Shown here piece after piece: positions 25,573-32,693 of a stretch of 32,693 nt of DNA (the first letter of the stretch is position 1; every line of letters begins with the position of its first letter). Below the pieces are notes generated by a model. It was not told the origin of the DNA. It ran no database searches and saw nothing but the letters and a program-made list of their open reading frames with translations. Location of the stretch: assembly GCA_001592145.1 (NCBI GenBank), contig BCWJ01000027.1, forward strand, positions 1-32,693, written 5' to 3'. Made by a program: the position numbers and the translations under genes. Source of the stretch: Xylanimicrobium pachnodae JCM 13526 = NBRC 107786. Its GTDB lineage: Bacteria > Actinomycetota > Actinomycetes > Actinomycetales > Cellulomonadaceae.

Positions 25573-26790
25573 ATGTCCTTGACTACTGATCACACTCGTG
25601 CGGTCGCCGACGGCGCCCACTCCCACGGCGTCGTCATCCCCGAGGGGTCGCGCGCCGAGCGCCGCACCTCGTTCGACCTCGCCGACATCCCCGTGCCCAC
25701 CGGGCGCGAGGAGGCGTGGCGGTTCAGCCCCGTCGCGCGCCTCCAGCCGCTGTTCGCCGAGACCCTCGGCACCGACGGCGTGAGCGTCGACGTCGTCGCC
25801 GCACCCGAGGTGAAGGTCGAGTCCGTGGACCGCGGCGACGAGCGCCTGGGGACGACGGGCAAGCCGGGCGACCGCACCGCCGTCACCGCGTGGAACGCGT
25901 TCACGCACGCCACCGTCGTGACCGTGCCCGCCGAGGCCGTCGCCTCCGACGTCACGAGCATCCGCGTCACCGGGGTGTCCAAGGACGCCAGCGCCGCGCA
26001 CGTCCTCATCCACGCCGAGCGGTTCTCGCAGGCCGTCGTCGTCCTGGACCACCAGGGTGACGCGACCCTCAACGAGACCGTCGAGATCGTCGTCGACGAG
26101 GGCGCACACCTCACCGTCGTCGCCGTCCAGGACTGGGCGGACGGCGCCGTGCACGCCTCCTCGCACCGTGCGACCATCGCCCGCGACGGTCGGCTCAAGC
26201 ACGTCGTGGTCACGTTCGGCGGCGACGTCGTACGCATCACCCCCGATGCCGCGTTCCGCGGCGAGGGCGCCGAGGTCGAGATGGTGGGGCTGTACTTCGC
26301 CGACACCAACCAGCACCAGGAGCACCGCCTCTTCGTCGACCACGGGCAGCCGCGCTGCAAGTCGCGCGTGACGTACAAGGGCGCCCTGCAGGGTGCCGGC
26401 GCCCACGCCGTGTGGGTGGGCGACGTGCTCATCCAGGCCCACGCGGCCGGCACCGACACCTACGAGCTCAACCGGAACCTGGTGCTCACGGACGGCGCCC
26501 GCGCTGACTCCGTGCCCAACCTGGAGATCGAGACCGGCGAGATCGAGGGTGCCGGGCACGCCTCGGCCACCGGCCGCTTCGACGACGAGCAGCTCTTCTA
26601 CCTGCAGTCGCGCGGCATCCACGAGGCCGACGCGCGACGCCTGGTGGTGCGCGGCTTCTTCGCCGAGCTCATCGAGCAGATCGGCGTCCCGGCCGTCCAG
26701 GAGCGCCTGCTCACCTCGATCGAGGCCGAGCTGGAGAAGTCGATGTCCGTCATCACGGGTACCGCCGCCGACGCGGACGACGTCCAGTGA
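25573..26790 (+). CDS. sufD: Fe-S cluster assembly protein SufD
   Basis: Paralogue of SufB that forms the SufBC2D heterocomplex, 405 residues. Typical features: DIPVPTGREEAWRFSPVARL at residues 36-55, a right-handed beta-helix core (VVLDHQGDATLNETVEIVVDEGAHLTVV), DTNQHQEHRLFVDHGQPRCKSRVTYKGAL, and the C-terminal FDDEQLFYLQSRGIHEADARRLVVRGFFAELI. It starts one base after the sufB stop and its own stop overlaps the Rieske gene's GTG. The gene is clearly in the order sufB-sufD of actinobacteria. Confidence 0.97.
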   Translation: MSLTTDHTRAVADGAHSHGVVIPEGSRAERRTSFDLADIPVPTGREEAWRFSPVARLQPLFAETLGTDGVSVDVVAAPEVKVESVDRGDERLGTTGKPGDRTAVTAWNAFTHATVVTVPAEAVASDVTSIRVTGVSKDASAAHVLIHAERFSQAVVVLDHQGDATLNETVEIVVDEGAHLTVVAVQDWADGAVHASSHRATIARDGRLKHVVVTFGGDVVRITPDAAFRGEGAEVEMVGLYFADTNQHQEHRLFVDHGQPRCKSRVTYKGALQGAGAHAVWVGDVLIQAHAAGTDTYELNRNLVLTDGARADSVPNLEIETGEIEGAGHASATGRFDDEQLFYLQSRGIHEADARRLVVRGFFAELIEQIGVPAVQERLLTSIEAELEKSMSVITGTAADADDVQ

Positions 26791-27122
26791 CGTTCCAGTA
26801 CGCCGCGTCCGTCGGTGACCTCGGCACCGAGGAAGCCATGCTGGTCGAGCTCGACGGCGCCGACGGCGCCCCCGTGCCCGTCGCCGTCGTGCGCGACGCC
26901 GACGGCGAGTACCACGCCATCAACGACATCTGCACGCACGGGCAGGTCTCCCTGTCCGACGGCGAGGTGCTCGGCTGCCTCATCGAGTGCTGGCTGCACG
27001 GCTCGCAGTTCGACCTGCGCACCGGCAAGCCGATGCAGCTGCCCGCGACGAAGCCCGTCGCCGTGTACCCCCTGAAGATCGACGGCGAGAACGTCCTGGT
27101 GGACGTCGACAACGCCCTCTGA
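26787..27122 (+). CDS. Rieske-type [2Fe-2S] ferredoxin in the suf operon
   Basis: A 111-residue soluble Rieske protein, commonly annotated as a phenylpropionate dioxygenase ferredoxin subunit. Cluster ligands are C49-x-H51 (DICTHG) and C68-x2-H71 (CWLHG), 16 residues between Cys and His pairs as in dioxygenase-type ferredoxins; Cys64 is additional. GTG 26787 overlaps the sufD stop. No oxygenase gene is near, so the annotation by similarity is misleading. Its position suggests it supplies electrons for cluster assembly or is an early client of the machinery; this is inference. Confidence 0.93.
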   Translation: MTFQYAASVGDLGTEEAMLVELDGADGAPVPVAVVRDADGEYHAINDICTHGQVSLSDGEVLGCLIECWLHGSQFDLRTGKPMQLPATKPVAVYPLKIDGENVLVDVDNAL

Positions 27123-27147
27123 GATTTCGAAGAACCTGGAGAGATAT

Positions 27148-29255
<2,108 letters not shown>

Positions 29256-29263
29256 GGAGATCC

Positions 29264-29731
29264 ATGAGCGGGCTCGAACAGCTCTACCAGCAGGTCATCC
29301 TCGACCACGCGAAGAACCCGCACGGGCGCGGCCTCGTCCCGGCCGCCGACGGGCTCGCCACGGGGGAGTCCCACCAGGTCAACCCCACCTGCGGGGACGA
29401 GGTGACCCTGCGCGTCGCCGTCGGCGACGGCATCGTGACAGGCGTGTCCTGGGAAGGGCAGGGGTGCTCGATCTCGCAGGCCTCCACCTCCGTGATGACC
29501 GACCTGGTCACCGGCCTGCCCCTCGCTGACGTCGCCCACCTCGACCAGGTGTTCCACGACCTCATGGCATCCCGCGGGACCGGGCTCGACTCCGAGGACG
29601 ACGAAGACCTGCTCGGGGACGCGACCGCCTTCACCGGCACGTCGAAGTTCCCCGCCCGCATCAAGTGCGCGCTGCTCGGCTGGGCCGCGCTCAAGGACTC
29701 GCTGGCGCGCTCGGGCGCGCTGGCCGGATAA
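29264..29731 (+). CDS. sufU: Zinc-dependent sulfur transferase SufU
   Basis: Accepts persulfide sulfur from SufS in Gram-positive-type SUF systems. Zinc ligands are visible as C43 and D45 (NPTCGDEV), C68 (GQGCSIS) and C135 (RIKCALLGW). The insertion between the second and third cysteines that separates SufU from IscU is present. Length is 155 residues. AAGGAGA lies 4-9 nt before ATG 29264. It follows sufS by 8 nt. Confidence 0.97.
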   Translation: MSGLEQLYQQVILDHAKNPHGRGLVPAADGLATGESHQVNPTCGDEVTLRVAVGDGIVTGVSWEGQGCSISQASTSVMTDLVTGLPLADVAHLDQVFHDLMASRGTGLDSEDDEDLLGDATAFTGTSKFPARIKCALLGWAALKDSLARSGALAG

Positions 29732-29744
29732 AGGAGAACCGTTC

Positions 29745-30080
29745 ATGACCGACACGCCGGTCGCCCAGGGGGCACCCACCGTCGCCGACGTCGAGGAAGC
29801 GCTCCGTGACGTCATCGACCCCGAGCTCGGGATCAACGTCGTCGACCTGGGCCTCATCTACGGCATCACGATCGACCAGAACAACCACGCCACCATCGAC
29901 ATGACGCTCACCTCCGCGGCCTGCCCGCTGACCGACGTCATCGAGGACCAGTCGCAGCAGGCGCTCGAAGGGCTCGTTGCCGGCATGCGCGTCAACTGGG
30001 TGTGGATGCCGCCGTGGGGCCCCGAGAAGATCACCGACGAGGGGCGCGAGCAGCTCCGCATGCTGGGGTTCAACGTCTGA
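29745..30080 (+). CDS. sufT: SufT, DUF59/MIP18-family Fe-S maturation protein
   Basis: A 111-residue DUF59 protein. Landmarks: VEEALRDVIDPELGINVVDLGLIYG, ITIDQNNHATIDMTLTSAACPLTDVI with the conserved Cys, and VNWVWMPPWGPEKITDEGREQLRMLGF. In Staphylococcus SufT aids Fe-S delivery under high demand. A strong AAGGAGAA precedes ATG 29745. It is the last gene of the suf operon, and the foreign element begins after it. Confidence 0.96.
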   Translation: MTDTPVAQGAPTVADVEEALRDVIDPELGINVVDLGLIYGITIDQNNHATIDMTLTSAACPLTDVIEDQSQQALEGLVAGMRVNWVWMPPWGPEKITDEGREQLRMLGFNV

Positions 30081-30099
30081 GCGTTACAGGGAGTTCTAG

Positions 30100-30131
30100 T
30101 CAGGCCGCTGATCTGCAGATTTGCGGCCTGA
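30100..30131. repeat. 32-bp near-perfect palindrome after sufT
   Basis: TCAGGCCGC, TG, ATCTGCAGAT, TT, GCGGCCTGA: arms of 9 bp around a perfect 10-bp palindrome. It starts 20 nt after the sufT stop and could end the suf transcript or serve the recombinase. GCGATATCGC (30135-30144) and CCGATCGG (30144-30151) follow at once, and a 6-bp hairpin GGCCCT-cgc-AGGGCC is at 30177-30191. Confidence 0.8.
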
Positions 30132-30195
30132 CCTGCGATATCGCCGATCGGCCTCGTGGACAGAGGTGGTCTGGAAGGCCCTCGCAGGGCCACCC

Positions 30196-30287
30196 ATTCC
30201 CCCACCAGTCCCCCATGGAATTGGGGCCGTCTGGGCAGGTCGGCTCCCAGATCTGACCGCGAACGATGCGTGCGATTCCCCCACCAG
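30196..30287 (+). repeat. Pair of 13-bp direct repeats upstream of the integrase
   Basis: ATTCCCCCACCAG occurs at 30196-30208 and again at 30275-30287, 79 bp apart, with a partial third (ACCAGTCCCCCAT) in between. Such spaced repeats suit arm-type binding sites of a tyrosine recombinase; the gap 30081-30328 has no gene. Confidence 0.65.
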
Positions 30288-30328
30288 AGAGGGGTCTGCG
30301 GGACACCTGACGGGTGGAGGACCCGAAC

Positions 30329-31600
30329 ATGGCACGCAGATCCGGACAGAAGCGCTCGTTCGGCGAGCTCGAAGCCCGCAAGAACGCCGAGACGAAGGCC
30401 ATTACGGGCTGGCGAGCGCGCTACACCGGCCCCGACCTGTCGCGGCACTCCCGGGTGTTCGGCGACAAGATGGCCGCCGAAGCCTGGCTCAACAAGGAGC
30501 GGATCCTCGTCGAGCGCGGCGAGTGGAAGCCGCCACGCATCCGCGAGGCAGAGGCCCGACTCGCCAAGGCCCGCGCGATCACGCTGGGCGAGTGGGCTCA
30601 ACGATCGATCGACAGCAAGAAGCTGCGGCCCTCGACGCGCTACCGCTACCAGCGCAACCTCGACAAGCGGATCATGCCCGAGCTCGGACACATCCCGCTG
30701 ACGCACCTCACGCGCCTCGACATCACCGACTGGTACATGCGGCTGCGCGCCCAGCTTGCGCGGGAGGCCCGCGATCGAAGACGTGGCACCGAACAGCACG
30801 ACGGGCGCGGCGCCGCCTTCGCGGCCTACCAGGTGCTTTCGTCGATCCTCGGGGACGCGGTCGACCACGAGCTGCTCGACGCGTCGCCGGCCAAGGTGAA
30901 GGGCGCCCTCAAGTACGAGGCCGTTCACGAGCCGATCGTCCTCACGCCCGACGAGATGTGGCAGTTCTCGGAGCTGATGCCCGACTACCTCCAGGCGCTC
31001 GTACCGCTCGCCGCCGTGACCGGACTGCGGAACGGCGAACTGCGCGCGCTCAAGCGCCAACATCTCAAGTTGACGGATGCGAGCCGCGCCTCGGTCTCGG
31101 TTCGCGGGACTGCGGCGAACTACAAGGAGCCGGGACGGTTCAACGAGATCGGGCCGACGAAGACGAAGGCATCGAAGCGAACCGTTGCCATCCCGTCGTT
31201 CGTGGTCCCGATCCTGCGCGAGCACCTGGCGAAGTTCTGCGGCCACAGCCCCGACGACATGGTGTTCCCGGCAAAGCGTGGCGGCATCCTCCACGCGTCG
31301 GTTGTCGAACGGAACTGGCAGGCCGCACGACTTCAGATCCCGGGAATGGAGAACTTGCACCTGCACGACCTCCGGCACACGGCGCTGACCTGGGCGGCAC
31401 GGTCTGGAGCGACGCTGGCGGAGCTCATGGCGATCGCCGGACACTCGAACCCGACGATCGTGCTGCGCTACCAGCACGTCGGCGACGAGGAGCGCATGCA
31501 CTCGATCGCCGAGCGCGTGGGAGAGGCGTTCCGCGACGAGCTCAGCGAGCGCCGTGCGCGTCGTGCCAAGGAGAAGGGCGACGGCACCAAGACCGGGTGA
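30329..31600 (+). CDS. Tyrosine recombinase/integrase
   Basis: Phage/ICE-type site-specific integrase, 423 residues. N-terminal arm-binding part (about 20-75, GWRARYTGPDLSRHSRVFGDK), SAM-like core-binding domain (about 85-190, TLGEWAQRSIDSKKLRPSTRYRYQRNLDKRI), and catalytic domain with R234 (TGLRNGELRAL), H346 and R349 (HDLRHTAL), H372 (AGHSNP) and nucleophile Y381 (VLRYQH), all in expected order. ATG 30329 has GTGGAGG 8 nt upstream. The K/R-rich tail is typical. It probably integrates the element next to sufT. Confidence 0.95.
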   Translation: MARRSGQKRSFGELEARKNAETKAITGWRARYTGPDLSRHSRVFGDKMAAEAWLNKERILVERGEWKPPRIREAEARLAKARAITLGEWAQRSIDSKKLRPSTRYRYQRNLDKRIMPELGHIPLTHLTRLDITDWYMRLRAQLAREARDRRRGTEQHDGRGAAFAAYQVLSSILGDAVDHELLDASPAKVKGALKYEAVHEPIVLTPDEMWQFSELMPDYLQALVPLAAVTGLRNGELRALKRQHLKLTDASRASVSVRGTAANYKEPGRFNEIGPTKTKASKRTVAIPSFVVPILREHLAKFCGHSPDDMVFPAKRGGILHASVVERNWQAARLQIPGMENLHLHDLRHTALTWAARSGATLAELMAIAGHSNPTIVLRYQHVGDEERMHSIAERVGEAFRDELSERRARRAKEKGDGTKTG

Positions 31601-31610
31601 GGCAAAAGGC

Positions 31611-31645
31611 AGCGGGGGCCGTCGGCGCGATGCCAACGACCCCCG
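31611..31645. terminator. Bidirectional terminator between integrase and excisionase-like genes
   Basis: A 15-bp stem, GCGGGGGCCGTCGGC with GCCAACGACCCCCGC, around a 5-nt loop (gcgat); two positions are mismatched on the DNA level. It sits between two convergent stops. AAAAGG precedes it. Confidence 0.8.
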
Positions 31646-31666
31646 CGACAGCGCGGTCCGCAACGA

Positions 31667-31867
31667 TCACGCGCTGCGTGCCGAGCGGATCTCGATCACG
31701 AGCTCATCCTCGACGTCGTCGAGGTCGACCCGGACGAGGCGGCCGATTCGGTAGCCGGTGATGGTGCCGTCGGCGATGCGGCGGCGGAGGGTCTTGACCG
31801 AGATGTGGAAGCGTTCGGCGGCGTCGCGCAAGGAGATGAGCTCGTGGTGAGCGGCGTGCGTGGTCAT
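31667..31867 (-). CDS. Excisionase-like helix-turn-helix protein
   Basis: A 66-residue protein with one MerR/excisionase-type winged helix: ELISLRDAAERFHISVKTLR as the helix-turn-helix, then RRIADGTITGYRIGRLVRVDL as the wing, and VEDELV. Such proteins act as recombination directionality factors or bind plasmid control sites. I chose ATG 31867, with GGAGG 5 nt upstream, over the longer start at 31894. Convergent placement to the integrase is unusual, since xis genes more often precede int on the same strand. Confidence 0.85.
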   Translation of the reverse strand: MTTHAAHHELISLRDAAERFHISVKTLRRRIADGTITGYRIGRLVRVDLDDVEDELVIEIRSARSA

Positions 31868-31906
31868 GGGGACCTCCGGTACTTCAGTGGCCAAGGTGGG
31901 CGGTGT

Positions 31907-32693
31907 TCAGAGGTCGATGCCGGGCTGCGGGGGCTCGCGCGGGCCGTCGAGGAAGTGAGAGCCCTCGGGGATGCTTGCGTCCCTGAGTGCGTCGGGGAGG
32001 TAGCGGCGGGCGCCGCCGATGAGCCACCCGCCTGCGACTGCGGCGTCGGGGTCGCGTGGTGCGGGGTGGGGGACGGTGCCGGTGGTGATGGCGTGGGTGA
32101 CGATGCCGGCCAGGGCGGTGCGGTACTCGGTGAGGGTGGTCTCGCGGTCGGCGCCTTGGAGGGTGTAGTCGGAGGTGTCCCAGATCTGCACCTCGGGGCG
32201 GATGGAGCCGAGCATGTTGTCCGGGTGGTCATCGAAGTACTGGTTGATGGTGGTGATGAACCGGTCGACGGTCACCTGCACTGTCGAGGCGAAGGGCAGG
32301 GTGTTGGTCGGGGTGCCGGTGGCGGGTTTGGCCAGGAGGATCAGGTCGATGACGTCGTCGGTCCCGGCTTGTTCGCGCAGGATGCCGGCGGGGAAGCGGA
32401 TGGCGCCGAGGAAGTCGGCCTCCCGGGTGATCTCGGCGCGCGCCTGGGTGGGGGCGCGGTCCATGAGGGAGTGGTTTGCGAGGATCGCGACAAGGCCGCC
32501 TGGTTTGGTCAGGTGGATGGCGGCGAGGGTCTTGGCGCAGGTGAGTTCGGTGCGCATCTGGTGGCGTCCGGCCCCGCGCAGTTGGACGTCGAGCCAGGGC
32601 ATGGACGCGATGACGAGGTCGTAGTCGCCGGCCCCGCCTCTGAGGCCGAGGGTGGTGGGGGCGTGGTCGGCGTCGGCCAGTGGGGTCAGGTGC
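31907..32693 (-). CDS. DNA adenine methylase-like protein, 3' part (N12 class/DarB-like)
   Basis: C-terminal 261 residues of a gene whose 5' part lies beyond the right edge; the frame is open to base 32692. It resembles plasmid and phage N12-class adenine-specific methylases: GGLVAILANHSLMDRAPTQ, then EADFLGAIRFPAGILREQAG and TDDVIDLILLAK match the family's conserved block. Upstream, DYDLVIASMPW occupies the place of motif IV, normally NPPY/F/W; here the first Pro is Met. The protein ends about 110 residues after this block, so no helicase domain follows. A role in self-modification or antirestriction of the element is inference. Confidence 0.75.
   Translation of the reverse strand, partial: HLTPLADADHAPTTLGLRGGAGDYDLVIASMPWLDVQLRGAGRHQMRTELTCAKTLAAIHLTKPGGLVAILANHSLMDRAPTQARAEITREADFLGAIRFPAGILREQAGTDDVIDLILLAKPATGTPTNTLPFASTVQVTVDRFITTINQYFDDHPDNMLGSIRPEVQIWDTSDYTLQGADRETTLTEYRTALAGIVTHAITTGTVPHPAPRDPDAAVAGGWLIGGARRYLPDALRDASIPEGSHFLDGPREPPQPGIDL

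Larger units (their letters stand above)
30081..32693. mobile_element. Left part of an integrative element
   Basis: A tyrosine recombinase, an excisionase-like protein and a plasmid/ICE-type DNA methylase follow sufT directly. No tRNA gene lies at the junction; the target may be the sufT 3' end or the following intergenic DNA. The right end lies outside the window, so the exact boundary and att core cannot be fixed. Confidence 0.65.

Noticed and set aside
26787-27122. Phenylpropionate/cinnamate dioxygenase ferredoxin
   Set aside because: Only the Rieske fold supports it; no oxygenase, reductase or aromatic catabolic gene is near, and the gene overlaps sufD.
30081-30328. tRNA gene or tRNA 3'-end fragment as integration site
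   Set aside because: No T-arm (GGTTCGA-type) sequence or cloverleaf can be drawn; the CCCCCACCAG repeats resemble a tRNA end only superficially.

Overview
The window is high-GC DNA from an actinobacterium. Gene content and order (recN-steA-steB-murJ-pyrG-NUDIX, then sufRBD-Rieske-CSUT with ctaA and ABC genes divergent from it), frequent GTG starts, 4-nt stop/start overlaps and probable leaderless promoters all point to the order Micrococcales. Cellulomonadaceae or Promicromonosporaceae is my best guess, from remembered gene order rather than a search.

Layout. (1) About 140-5807: a large arginine/glycine-rich TPR protein with an acidic tail, a HAD-family IIA phosphatase, a small charged protein, the rRNA 2'-O-methyltransferase TlyA, and NAD kinase. 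(2) 5804-14952: a tightly packed run of RecN (DNA repair), the cell-separation pair SteA/SteB, an uncharacterised membrane protein resembling MraY/WecA phosphosugar transferases, the lipid II flippase MurJ, then CTP synthase and a NUDIX hydrolase. Most junctions are GTGA or ATGA overlaps. (3) 15073-18498: a 1141-residue AfsR/SARP-type regulator (winged helix, BTAD, NB-ARC ATPase, helical C-terminus), convergent with (4) 18584-20388, a DrrA/DrrB-like ABC exporter. The promoter region of the exporter carries an 11-bp-phased array of TGACAG repeats. (5) 20479-23208: heme A synthase CtaA and a second ABC exporter pair, all on the minus strand. (6) 23365-30080: the complete SUF iron-sulfur cluster operon, sufR-sufB-sufD-Rieske-sufC-sufS-sufU-sufT, with a candidate SufR operator overlapping a TTGACA box. 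A long palindromic repeat is embedded in the first codons of sufS. (7) 30081-32693: the start of an integrative element, with a palindrome-rich segment, a tyrosine recombinase, a convergent excisionase-like protein and the 3' part of a DNA adenine methylase-like gene that runs off the right edge.

How the parts fit. The left half is core housekeeping: rRNA modification, NADP supply, repair, envelope synthesis and division, and pyrimidine supply. The suf operon builds Fe-S clusters under SufR autocontrol, and ctaA next to it serves respiration. The regulator-exporter cassette (3-4) looks like a self-contained module and holds the most interesting regulatory signal. The strongest non-gene observations are the phased operator array with a Shine-Dalgarno-sequestering hairpin, the palindrome inside sufS, a 26-bp duplication of the tlyA/nadK junction that creates a 9-codon mini-cistron, and four promoters whose -10 box lies 6-8 nt from a GTG start.
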